Assembly: GCA_043720395.1 (NCBI GenBank)
Contig: JAYSSR010000102.1
Coordinates: 89,766 to 153,765 of the forward strand
DNA from: JANOYY01 sp043720395
GTDB lineage: Bacteria > Actinomycetota > Acidimicrobiia > Acidimicrobiales > JANYDT01
Direction: 5' to 3'
Length of the DNA stretch: 64,000 bases
Part shown: positions 32,921-41,139 of the stretch, in pieces
Numbering within the stretch: position 1 is the first letter of the stretch
How the letters are laid out: each line of letters begins with the position of its first letter
Position numbers and translations under genes: made by a program
The notes under the pieces: model-generated
What the model was told of the DNA's origin: nothing
The model's database searches: none
What the model saw: only the letters and a program-made list of their open reading frames with translations

Positions 32921-33556
32921 CTATCTCCTTCGTGTCTTTGTGGTCATCAGGTTTGGTGCAACTTCGCGCAGGTACATGTCGATGGACCGATCGACGAGCC
33001 GTCGCCATCGGTCTCCGCCGGGATCGTTCGCAATCTGCTGGCTAGCAAGTCCGGTGAACAAGGCGGTCAGCAGGTCTGCCGCCCCAGGGTCGGCTACGCC
33101 GAGTTGGGTCAGCACAGACGCCATCGAGTCGTACACCGCAAGCGCGACCGCATAGCTTTCTTCGGAAGGCTCGAAGTCGGGGATCGTTCTGAGGAACAGG
33201 AGCTGGAACCGCACGGGATCGTCGACGCAGAAATCGAAGTACACGTGACTCAGGACGCGGGCATATTCACGTCCAACCCGTTTCGGGCCGTTCTCAACGG
33301 TCTTCATTGCCTCGCTCAAGACCAGATAGCCCTCGCGGAACATGGCATCAAAGATCGTGTGTTTCGATGGAAAATACGAGTAAATCGATTGGGCGCGCAT
33401 GCCGACCCGCCCTCCTAGGTCGCGCATCGCGAGACCCGCGAGCCCCTTCTCGCGGACGAGGACCCATGCCGCAGCGATGATCTCCTCTCGCGCCGCTTGA
33501 TGCCGCACAGCTCGTCGATCCGGGTTCGGGTGGGTTCCCTTGCTCAACGTGCTCAA
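32921..33556 (-). CDS. TetR-family transcriptional regulator
   Basis: 211 residues, ATG start. The helix-turn-helix is near the N-terminus: REEIIAAAWVLVREKGLAGL, then RDLGGRVGMRAQSIYSYFPS and KHTIFDAMFREGYLVLSEAM. The C-terminal ligand domain contains FDFCVDDPVRFQLLFLRTIP-type helices. It lies directly upstream of the MPI-fold gene on the same strand, probably regulating itself and that gene; the ligand is unknown. The 200 bases upstream contain a lower-GC stretch (about 33660-33720) that may hold its promoter. Confidence 0.92.
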   Translation of the reverse strand: MSTLSKGTHPNPDRRAVRHQAAREEIIAAAWVLVREKGLAGLAMRDLGGRVGMRAQSIYSYFPSKHTIFDAMFREGYLVLSEAMKTVENGPKRVGREYARVLSHVYFDFCVDDPVRFQLLFLRTIPDFEPSEESYAVALAVYDSMASVLTQLGVADPGAADLLTALFTGLASQQIANDPGGDRWRRLVDRSIDMYLREVAPNLMTTKTRRR

Positions 33557-33773
33557 ACCCCCGTGCTGTCGACGGCACCGTTGCCGAGGAAGTCGAGCGT
33601 CGCTCGAGTGTTTGAAAGACGAACAGCGGTTTCCCGATTCTGTGACGTCGGGGCCACATCACGAACGGAGTAAGGGTTACCGAACATAGTCAGGAGAATA
33701 TGGTAAGGGCGGTCTGCTTGTCAAGCAGGGCCTAGCGCCGTTGAAATCCCTGACGCCCAGGGACCACATGTTG

Positions 33774-34345
33774 TCAGCGTCCGAGAAGTCCGAGATGAGG
33801 GTTGGCGCGGGCGGCATCGGCACCGTTGGGGATTGCGAGGTGCTCGAACACGTCAAGGTTGAGGCTCAGCGATACGACCTCGGCGATGAGCACCGGTGCC
33901 GCCTCCCGCACGGTCAGCTGATTCGCTGGTTCGAGCGTCGGCCAGACCTCGTTGAGGTACGACTTCGCGAAGCTCACGTGCCGGGCTTCCTCGAGGACGT
34001 GGAGACGTGCGATTTGGCGTGACACCTCGTGGACGCAGTCGCTCATCGTCGCCCGGTTGATGTGGCCCGAGCAGCTCCTCGATGGCGAGGATGAGCAGAT
34101 AGGAGATGGCCCGTCCGCTGCTGGTCTCGTCGACGATGACGGGCCGGTTCGGTGCGTAGGACGGGGTTCGGGCACGCCGAATGTATTCGCCGAACATCGC
34201 TGCGTGGCGGCATTCGTCGGCGGCCTCGATCAGGAGGTACCGGTGGATTGGGTTGGTGACGTCGATCTCGGTGAGATGGCGCAGCACGACCTGCATCAAG
34301 GCGTTCTCAAACCAGATCCCGGCGGCCCGGCGAAAACATGTGCCT
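33774..34345 (-). pseudogene. AurF-type diiron oxygenase remnant (frameshifted, 5' truncated)
   Basis: From about 34345 the minus strand reads AAGIWFENALMQVVLRHLTE and IEAADECRHAAMFGEYIRRA through ISYLLILAIEELLG. Here the frame breaks near 34070. It resumes in the next frame with HEVSRQIARLHVLEEARHVS and FAKSYLNEVWPTLE, ending with the family's C-terminal helix. The E-x-x-x-H pairs (EAADECRH, EEARH) are the diiron ligands of AurF-like N-oxygenases. The N-terminal third is missing, so it is not merely a single sequencing error. Confidence 0.75.
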
Positions 34346-34401
34346 CGAAAATGCCGCCTGAGGGCGCCGGGTTCACGGCCGAAGTTAGCGCGTGTTTCGA
34401 C

Positions 34402-34923
34402 CTACTTCGGCTGCGAAGCCCAAAAACGGCCCCACGAGGGATAGTCGCTCGGGATGGTTGCCTCCACCCCGGGCGTCGACCAACGGGTCTTGTCCGGCCC
34501 GGTCGGCCGCTCCAACATGTCGACCGCGTACCAGTGCTTCACCTTGCGCCCGGTGAACAGCCAGCGACCGTCGCGCCGTTCGTAGCGATCCCAGTATTGG
34601 ATCGCCATCACAATCCACTGCTCGCCGACCTCGTGCTCGGCTCGGCAGTACACGACGCCCTCAGCATGGTCGTCGTCGACCAGATCGATCGTGTGATTGC
34701 CGACGAAATGGATGCTCGTGGTGAACTGACGCACCAGACCTTCGAGGAGCGCTCGCATCGGCGCGTGACCTCGCTCGGTGCGTGTAACCCGGACGTCGTC
34801 GACGAAGAGTGCCGTGAGCGCGTCAAGGTCGCGTGCGTCGATGAGCACGCCGTAGCGGCTCACCAACTGGCGGATCGCATCTCGCGATTCCATCCGATCG
34901 ATACGGCGTTCCAGTTCCTGCAT
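34402..34923 (-). CDS. SnoaL/NTF2-like protein
   Basis: 173 residues from the ATG at 34923 with GAGGAGG 9-10 bases upstream; the longer frame is not family-like. The alpha+beta cone fold is indicated by RIDRMESRDAIRQLVSRYGV, LIDARDLDALTALFVDDVRV, TTSIHFVGNHTIDLVDDDHA, EGVVYCRAEHEV and YERRDGRWLFTGRKVKHWYA. Proteins of this group include ring-hydroxylating dioxygenase beta-like and steroid isomerase-like enzymes and proteins of unknown role. Tyr, Asp and His residues typical of the active pocket are present. It lies among SDR and oxygenase genes, so a role in lipid or steroid catabolism is plausible. Confidence 0.85.
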   Translation of the reverse strand: MQELERRIDRMESRDAIRQLVSRYGVLIDARDLDALTALFVDDVRVTRTERGHAPMRALLEGLVRQFTTSIHFVGNHTIDLVDDDHAEGVVYCRAEHEVGEQWIVMAIQYWDRYERRDGRWLFTGRKVKHWYAVDMLERPTGPDKTRWSTPGVEATIPSDYPSWGRFWASQPK

Positions 34924-35026
34924 GACGTACGTCCTCCTCTGATTGTCGCGCGAGCCCGCAGCGTGTGCCTGCAAACGGCTGCGAAGTCGGACACTTTGGC
35001 AGGCGCGGCATACCTCGTGGCAATTC

Positions 35027-35263
35027 TCAGGAGCCCGGCGCTCCCGGATTGTCGGCGACCCACGCTGCGGCGAGGCGTTTCGGTGCGCGTGACAACCACG
35101 CCTCCTCGACGAGTTCAACGACGTCGCGGCGCGTCAGTTCGCGAATGCCCGACGCGCGTAGCAGCACGGAGAGGTGTCCGTTGAAATGTGGTGTCGTGAA
35201 GAACGGCGTTGACGGGTCCTCGATGAGCGACAGCTTGTCCGCCTCCGTGCCGACCCAGCACAG
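35027..35263 (-). pseudogene. MmcQ/YjbR-family C-terminal fragment
   Basis: The minus strand reads WVGTEADKLSLIEDPSTPFF, TTPHFNGHLSVLLRASG and VELVEEAWLSRAPKRLAAAW, then a stop at 35027. This is the C-terminal two thirds of the small MmcQ/YjbR family. An in-frame stop at 35264 removes the N-terminus, and no start codon is available. The break lies within 6 bases of a copy of the dispersed palindromic repeat (35269), which suggests that the repeat's arrival or recombination truncated the gene. Confidence 0.7.
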
Positions 35264-35268
35264 TCAGG

Positions 35269-35345
35269 TCGCGGTACATCCGGTACCGCCGCGGTGCATT
35301 CGGGCGCGTCAAGTGCACCGCGAACGGGCCAAGTGCACCGCGAAC
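35269..35345. repeat. Dispersed palindromic repeat, copy 1
   Basis: It begins TCGCGGTACATCCGG, continues GCGGTGCATTCGGGCGCG, and contains two copies of AAGTGCACCGCGAAC (about 35310-35345). GGTGCA and TGCACC arms face each other. The same units recur at 48134, 48253, 49528 and 63941. All copies are intergenic. Confidence 0.85.
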
Positions 35346-35357
35346 CCTCGCGACGCG

Positions 35358-36155
35358 TCAGAATGCGGAGCGGTGGTGTCCGCCGTCGACGGCGATGTAG
35401 TGGCCCGTGAGGTACCCGGAGAGTTCCGAACAGAGGTACACGATGGTCGATGCGATCTCCGTCGGCTCACCGAGTCGCCCGGCAGGAACATGGGCACGCT
35501 CGATCATCCACTCGCGACGCTGATCGGGGTCGGTGAGGCCCTCGTGGGTGGACAGGTACCAGTTGGTGGTCTTCGTCGCGATCCAGCCGGGAGCGATCGT
35601 GTTGATCGTGATGCCGTAGCGCGCGTACTCGTCGGCGACGCTCTTCAGCAGGCCGACGGTGGACGGACGCGTCGCGTTGGCGACGGTATGTGGCGGATTG
35701 TTCTGCGGCTCCTTCGCCGTCGCCGATCCTATGTGCACATAGCGTCCCCAGCCCGCCTGCCTCATGGCGGGGAGCACGGCGTGGAGCATGTGCACCTGGC
35801 TGAGCGTGTAGGCGCGATACGACTCGACGTAGCTCTCCGGGTCTTCGATCTCCTCGAAGAAGCCGCGGACGTGGAAGTCGGCCTGGGTAATCACGATCTC
35901 CGGAGCACCGAGGAGCCGGGTCGTTTCCGCAACGGCGTGCTCGATGCCGTCCTTGGTCGTCATGTCTGCCGAGAGGCCAACCGCTTGTCCGCCGGTCTCG
36001 GTGATCCCCGCCACGGCAGCGTCGATATGACGCTGAGTCCTGGCCACGATCGCCACCCGACAGCCTTCGGCGGCCAGCATCCGAGCGGCATCGAGACCGA
36101 TGCCCTTGCTGCCGCCCACTACGAGTGCGACGCGACCTGCGATGCGATAGTCCAC
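35358..36155 (-). CDS. Short-chain dehydrogenase/reductase (SDR)
   Basis: 265 residues, ATG start. N-terminal cofactor loop VALVVGGSKGIGLDAARMLA; NAG motif altered to EIVITQADFHVRGFF; VHIGSATAKEPQNNPPHTVA; PGW-type motif INTIAPGWIATKTTNW and the C-terminal SGYLTGHYIAVDGGHHRSAF. The usual YxxxK is not evident: after the serine region comes ATRPSTVGLLKSVADEYARY, so the catalytic Tyr is changed and the substrate or activity may be unusual. It resembles 3-oxoacyl reductase-like proteins of actinobacterial steroid or lipid clusters. It lies 10 bases after the double-hotdog gene on the same strand. Confidence 0.88.
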   Translation of the reverse strand: MDYRIAGRVALVVGGSKGIGLDAARMLAAEGCRVAIVARTQRHIDAAVAGITETGGQAVGLSADMTTKDGIEHAVAETTRLLGAPEIVITQADFHVRGFFEEIEDPESYVESYRAYTLSQVHMLHAVLPAMRQAGWGRYVHIGSATAKEPQNNPPHTVANATRPSTVGLLKSVADEYARYGITINTIAPGWIATKTTNWYLSTHEGLTDPDQRREWMIERAHVPAGRLGEPTEIASTIVYLCSELSGYLTGHYIAVDGGHHRSAF

Positions 36156-36165
36156 TGGAGGTGCC

Positions 36166-37026
36166 TTACTTTTCGACGCGACGGAACGAAGCGGACGCAG
36201 TCGCGATGATGCGGTCGCCGTTGCCAGCGTCGGTCATGGTTGCTTCGACGCCAACCCTCGGACCACCCGCGCCCACGACCGTTGCGCGGGCAACGAACGG
36301 ACCGTTGTAGCCGGGTTTGACCATCAGCACGGTCCAATGCTCGACCTGGTATGCGTCGGTGCCGGTTGTGCGCTTCAGTTCGTCCATCGCCGCGGCTTCC
36401 AACGCGATGTTGATCGGGCCGAGGTGAAGTGCAGAGTGTGGCGACGAAAGCGCTGGCGTGACCTTGTCGATCTGCACGGCGCCATCGGGCCCGGGGACGA
36501 TTCCGAACACGTCGCGAAGCGATGGGAGATCGGGTGAGTCTTCGAGCACGGTGACCGGGTTGTCGACCAGGTAGAAGCCCGGTGGGACGCCCCCGAGGCT
36601 GACGCCGCTTCCCGTCGAGATCGCGATCACTCGGTCGTGATTGTCAGCGTCGACGATTCGGGCCCGACTGAATCCCATCTGACGACCGATGGAGATCACG
36701 CTGCGGAGAATCTCGACACGCTGTACGTCGTACCCGGGGTCGAGGATGTCGTAGGACATCGTGACCGGTGCCGGTACGCACTCATCGTCACGCCAGTGCG
36801 GTTCGGGTGATGCGATACACAGAGGCGCGGCCATGATTCCGCCGGTGCTGTTGCGCATGTCGTGGCGCAGGGGCATGGTCTCCTTTTCGACGCCGACATC
36901 GAGGTGCAGGGTTCCCTTGCCGAGGTAGGTGTAGCTCTGAAGTGCGATCCAGCTCTTCTCGAAATGCTTCCAGTGCTCTTCGGGTGTGAGCGTCCTGATG
37001 TCGCCGTAGGAGTCGTTGGTAGCCAT
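36166..37026 (-). CDS. Double-hotdog thioesterase-like protein
   Basis: 286 residues from the ATG at 37026. Two similar halves can be seen. The first has LRHDMRNSTGGIMAAPLCIA and VEILRSVISIGRQMGFSRAR with IVDADNHDRVIAISTGSGVS. The second has ALHLGPINIALEAAAMDELK and YNGPFVARATVVGAGGPRVG with RIIATASASFRRVEK. The pattern N/G-G, then a long helix, then strands ending in A.(G/S).. is typical of hotdog acyl-CoA thioesterases. Named function cannot be assigned. It sits between two SDR genes on one strand, probably one operon for acyl-CoA metabolism. Confidence 0.75.
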   Translation of the reverse strand: MATNDSYGDIRTLTPEEHWKHFEKSWIALQSYTYLGKGTLHLDVGVEKETMPLRHDMRNSTGGIMAAPLCIASPEPHWRDDECVPAPVTMSYDILDPGYDVQRVEILRSVISIGRQMGFSRARIVDADNHDRVIAISTGSGVSLGGVPPGFYLVDNPVTVLEDSPDLPSLRDVFGIVPGPDGAVQIDKVTPALSSPHSALHLGPINIALEAAAMDELKRTTGTDAYQVEHWTVLMVKPGYNGPFVARATVVGAGGPRVGVEATMTDAGNGDRIIATASASFRRVEK

Positions 37027-37079
37027 GTCGTGTCGTCCTTGCTTCGTTGATGGGTCGATTTCGTGGTCGGCGAGTCGCC

Positions 37080-37859
37080 TCACTGCATGTGGACGTCACC
37101 GTTCATGGCGAGTCCGCCGTCGGCCGTGATGAGGTCGCCGTTGATGAACGACGACTCCGACGTCGACAGGAACAGCGCCGTCGTCGCGATCTGCATCGGA
37201 TTGCCGATGGCAGAAGCATTGGCAATCATGCCCGCACCCGTGTCGCTCGTTCCCGCCACGACGCGGCCCACGATGATCGCGTTGCAACGGATGCCATGCG
37301 GTGCTCCTTCAACGGCGAGCGTCCGAGTGAGGCTGTTCATTCCACCCTTGGCCGCAGCGTATGCGCCGAGACCGGTTTGGCCCATGGTCGAAGCACCGGA
37401 GGAGATGTTCACGATCGTGGCCGCAGGTGCAGCTTGGAGGTGCGGCCACGCGTACTTCGACGCCCAGAAGACGTTGCCGGTGAGCGTCCCGACGAGGATC
37501 GAGTTCCACTCCTCGGTGGTGTACTCCGCGATTGGTTTGAACGTGGATGCGACGATGGCGGTGGGCGCGGCGTTGTTGATCAGCGTCGTGAGTGCACCGA
37601 AGCGTTCGACGGTTGCTTCGATCACATCGCGGACGTTGGACTCGTCGGTGATGTCGAGCGAGAAGTACTCGGCCTCGCCACCGTTCTCGCGGATGCGCTG
37701 CACGACCTTTTGTCCGCGATCCACGGTGCGGCCCGTCACTGCGACCTTGGCACCCTCGGCCGCGAAGAGTTCGGCGATGGTGCGGCCGATGCCTCGGGTG
37801 GAACCGGAGACGAGTGCAACCCGTCCCGCGAGTCGCCCGGTGTGCGTTGTCTCGGTCAT
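37080..37859 (-). CDS. Short-chain dehydrogenase/reductase (SDR)
   Basis: 259 residues from the ATG at 37859 with AGGAGA 5 bases upstream. Cofactor loop VALVSGSTRGIGRTIAELFA; NNAAPTAIVASTF; catalytic serine in IVNISSGASTMGQTGLGAYA, with YAAAKGGMNSLTRTLAVEGA giving Tyr and Lys. The C-terminus is FINGDLITADGGLAMNGDVH. All SDR residues are intact. It is probably an oxidoreductase of acyl or steroid substrates. It is first of the minus-strand group 37859 to 35358. Confidence 0.92.
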   Translation of the reverse strand: MTETTHTGRLAGRVALVSGSTRGIGRTIAELFAAEGAKVAVTGRTVDRGQKVVQRIRENGGEAEYFSLDITDESNVRDVIEATVERFGALTTLINNAAPTAIVASTFKPIAEYTTEEWNSILVGTLTGNVFWASKYAWPHLQAAPAATIVNISSGASTMGQTGLGAYAAAKGGMNSLTRTLAVEGAPHGIRCNAIIVGRVVAGTSDTGAGMIANASAIGNPMQIATTALFLSTSESSFINGDLITADGGLAMNGDVHMQ

Positions 37860-38006
37860 GGCTGTCTCCTGACGATGGCGTCTCGTCGATCCCGACGTGG
37901 CGCGGCTGTGCAAGGAGACTCCGTCGGAATTGACGGTCGTGTCAAGTCGAACCGAGTCGCCCTCCGGCCGAGTCGTCAACATCGTTCAGGAGTACCGTTC
38001 CCACGC

Positions 38007-39030
38007 ATGAGCCTGACCGATGAGCAACGCCTCGCCGCATGGGTCGAGGCCAACATTGGAGGCGAGGTCGTACGCGTCGATCGGATGGCGCGCTGGCGGC
38101 CGGGTTGGGACATCGACGTGCTGATCGACGGCGAGGAGTTGCCGCTGCACGCCCGCGGCGAACGGGAACTCAACTTCGCGATCCCGTACCCGCGACCGCG
38201 CCGTGTTCGTCACCTATGACGCGTTCCAGTTCATGTTCGAGGATGGTCGAATCACCGGGCTGCTTGACTTCGAGCTCGCATGTATCGGTGACCCGATGAT
38301 GGATCTCGCCGCTCTGCGGGTGCGCGACACGATCAAGAATCTCGGCGACCTCGCGGCCATCGCGCAGGGGTTCGAGGCGGCGGCCGGGATCGTGGTCGAC
38401 CACGACGCGGTCGACTACCACACCGTGATGTACAACACGCTGACGGTCCTGTCGGCCGGTCCGCCGATCGTCGCTCCGCAGCGGTCGACCGACTACGTAT
38501 CGCACCTCGCCTGGTACGTGAACAGCGCGCGCTGGGCCTTCGAGGTCATTGCCGAAATGCGCGGCTTCGCCCTCGAACCCGTCGACGTGCCGTCCTCGCA
38601 GCCGTCGCGTAACGCTCCCTCCTTCGGTCACCTCGCGCAGGCGTTGCGCGCTCGCTCGACCGAGTCACCGACCGACTACGAAGCCGTTTCGCTCTACCGC
38701 CACGCCCGCCATCTGCGCCGCGTCGACGACATCGGGCAGCAGCTTCTCGACGCCGATGTCGCTGATGTCGCTGCACTGATCGGTCGGCGGGTGACGGCAT
38801 CGACCATCGACCTCGAACTTCTCGAATTCATCGACCACTCGGTCGAGTCGGACGACGAGGAACTGGTCAAGGTGCTCGATCGACGCGTGCAGCGCTTGCA
38901 TCTCCTGCTCGGGCCACCGGGCTCGTTGCTGCTCCGTCATCCGCAGCTTCGCCACCTTCGCTCCGATGTCGCTGACAACGTCGACGAGGCCCAACGCTGG
39001 CCAGCCGGTGCCATCCCCGGCACCGGATAG
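38007..39030 (+). pseudogene. Aminoglycoside-phosphotransferase-like kinase, internally deleted
   Basis: The start is normal: SLTDEQRLAAWVEANIGGEV, WRPGWDIDVLIDGEELPLHA and RGERELNFAIPYP. The frame then breaks near 38200 and jumps to VFVTYDAFQFMFEDGRITGL and LLDFELACIGDPMMDLAALR, which belong after the catalytic loop of APH-type kinases. The HGDxxxxN active-site loop and about 150-200 residues before it are gone. The C-terminal 230 residues remain intact, including a second helical domain. The lesion resembles that of the oxygenase remnant at 15814. Confidence 0.75.
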
Positions 39031-39044
39031 CCCGTTCGCGGTCA

Positions 39045-40184
39045 CTATTTCAGGGCATGAAGGTACGCGATCCGGACGGCAAAGGCCTGACGGACCTGCG
39101 GCGCAACGTCCTCGGCGAACTCTTCGCGATAGGTCGCATCGGTCGAAAGTACGACGGTGAAGTACATGCCGGTGAATGCAGCGAGAAAGCCGGCGACACG
39201 CACGAGTTCTTCGGTGAGGACGAGCCGACCGTGCTCGGCCGAAAGGAGAACGTGCACGTCCGTTTGTGTCCACGTTTTGGACGCCGCTTCACCGATGGCG
39301 AGAAAGCCGAACAGTAGGAAGAATCCGAAGATCGCGGCCACAACGAGCGTGATCTGGAGGCCCTGCGAGAACACCGAAACCAGACCGATGTTGAGCCGCT
39401 CGCGGCGGTTCAGAGGAGGCTCGTCGGGGTTTCCATTCGTCGGTAGATCGAGGTTCGCTGCGGGGGTGCCGCCAATGAGTTCGCGGATCTCTGCCCAATC
39501 GTCGAAGGTCGATAACGCGGCAACCAGTGTCGGTATCCGCGACAGGACGAAGAACGCGCCGAGCGAGAAGAAGATCGCGATCACGACCCAATACGGCCAG
39601 CCGTGAAGCGTTCCGGCGACCTGCCACACCTCGGCGTTGATGAACAGGAATGTGATCGCAAGCAACAGAAGCGGAAGGACGCGGACAACGACGTTGAAAA
39701 ACAGCACGAGCTGGGCCCTTGCCCGCTTGGACGCCCACCCGAACATCGGGAGCACGCCGTAGCTGGTGACGAGGTAGACCACCGCAAGCGTCGCCGAGCC
39801 CAGCGCAAGTGCGCGAAGGCCGTCGCGGAACTGGCCCAGGACAATTGACGGAAGCATTGGTCCGATGACGAACGCCGCGAGTTCGGGAATTCCGATCTTG
39901 CGCGGCCGAGCGAGAATCCTCCGGTGCCGGACCCGGTTCGTGATCGCCCACGTCGTCGTGAGGATCACGATCGCGACGAGAGCGACCCCCGCGTTCCAAA
40001 CGATCGACTTCGCGACGTTCAACGCGTTGAGTCCGTTGAGAAGGTAGCCGAGACCGAGCAGAGGCAGGGCCCGCGTCCAGATGTCGGTGCGGGCCGAATA
40101 GCCGTCGATCAGGTGCGGAATGCCGCGTCCGATGAACCATTGTTCGATCGGGTCGCTCAGCACCTGTCGGTCGTGTCCGGGCAC
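39045..40184 (-). CDS. Polytopic membrane protein of unknown function
   Basis: 379 residues, GTG start. Six or seven hydrophobic segments, for example ALPLLGLGYLLNGLNALNVA, AGVALVAIVILTTTWAITNR, VVRVLPLLLLAITFLFINAE, WVVIAIFFSLGAFFVLSRIP and LVVAAIFGFFLLFGFLAIGE. A long charged loop (about 245-280) separates the last pairs. No catalytic or transport motif is recognised. It may be an actinobacterial conserved membrane protein. It is on the same strand as the alpha/beta hydrolase upstream, 39 bases apart. Confidence 0.75.
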   Translation of the reverse strand: MPGHDRQVLSDPIEQWFIGRGIPHLIDGYSARTDIWTRALPLLGLGYLLNGLNALNVAKSIVWNAGVALVAIVILTTTWAITNRVRHRRILARPRKIGIPELAAFVIGPMLPSIVLGQFRDGLRALALGSATLAVVYLVTSYGVLPMFGWASKRARAQLVLFFNVVVRVLPLLLLAITFLFINAEVWQVAGTLHGWPYWVVIAIFFSLGAFFVLSRIPTLVAALSTFDDWAEIRELIGGTPAANLDLPTNGNPDEPPLNRRERLNIGLVSVFSQGLQITLVVAAIFGFFLLFGFLAIGEAASKTWTQTDVHVLLSAEHGRLVLTEELVRVAGFLAAFTGMYFTVVLSTDATYREEFAEDVAPQVRQAFAVRIAYLHALK

Positions 40185-40223
40185 GGGTTGGGAGCCTACG
40201 GCTCCGTTGCAGCGGCGACCCGC

Positions 40224-41027
40224 TCAGCCGACAGGGCTCGGGCAAAAGTCCGAGGGGTCGTGGACGAGACGGGCCGCGAAATTGGCAATCAGGGCGGAGA
40301 TCTCCGCTGGAGCGGTCATGGTGAGCATGTGGCCCCTCCCGCGGATCTCGGCGATCTCGACGTCGGCGATCATCGAGCGCAGCGCTTCGAGGTCGCAGGG
40401 GAACGTGCCAGCCACGTAGAGCACCGGGCAGGCGAGCGACCGGGTCGCTTGGGTGGCGTCGTGGTCGATGAACGCCCGCCATGTTGCGGCGAGCACCTCG
40501 CGACCTGTGCTTGCAACCATACCGATCACGGCCTGGCGATCGCCTTCGGGTAGCCCCGCTGGAAACACCCATCGATCTGCAAAGGTACGGATCGCAGCGC
40601 GCCATTCAGCTCCGTCGAGGCCGGTTGCCATCGTCTGTGACGCTGCCACGAATTCGGCCGATGGAACCGTTGGACCGTCGAGGATCACGAGACCAGAAAC
40701 GAGTTCGGGATGCCGGGCAGCCAGTTCGATGGAGGGTTTGTCGAAGCTGTGCGAGACAACGAGGACCCGGTCGAGGCCGAGGTCCCGACACACGTCGTGC
40801 AGTTCGTCCGCGACCCGCCCGATCGCGTAGCCGGCCGGATCGGCGGTTGATTCACCATGGCCGCTCCGGTCCACGGCGACGATTCGGTGGCTGTTACGCA
40901 ACGTCGCGATCTGGGCGTCGAAATGGTGGCGGTTGCCACCGAATCCGTGGACGAAGAGCATGGCGGGCGACCCGGTTCCGGTGTCTTCGAAGGCAATTGA
41001 GCGGCCATCGATTGTGGTGGTGGGCAT
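40224..41027 (-). CDS. Alpha/beta-fold hydrolase
   Basis: 267 residues from the ATG at 41027 with AAGGAG 8-9 bases upstream. Oxyanion loop: AMLFVHGFGGNRHHFDAQIA. Strand 4: IVAVDRSGHGESTADPAGYA. Nucleophile elbow: VLVVSHSFDKPSIELAARHP. The elbow reads S-H-S-F-D and not G-x-S-x-G, so both flanking glycines are replaced, which is unusual. Late acid and His are in IADVEIAEIRGRGHMLTMTA. The fold is clear; the altered elbow leaves activity to be shown. Confidence 0.88.
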   Translation of the reverse strand: MPTTTIDGRSIAFEDTGTGSPAMLFVHGFGGNRHHFDAQIATLRNSHRIVAVDRSGHGESTADPAGYAIGRVADELHDVCRDLGLDRVLVVSHSFDKPSIELAARHPELVSGLVILDGPTVPSAEFVAASQTMATGLDGAEWRAAIRTFADRWVFPAGLPEGDRQAVIGMVASTGREVLAATWRAFIDHDATQATRSLACPVLYVAGTFPCDLEALRSMIADVEIAEIRGRGHMLTMTAPAEISALIANFAARLVHDPSDFCPSPVG

Positions 41028-41139
41028 GAAAGATTCTCCTTGAACGTTGTCGGGTTTGACGTGTTCAGGTGACCACATCAGCCTCGCCGACTGCATCGAC
41101 AGAACCCGCCATTTGGGTCGCTGCCGGTTCTGGTCAGAA

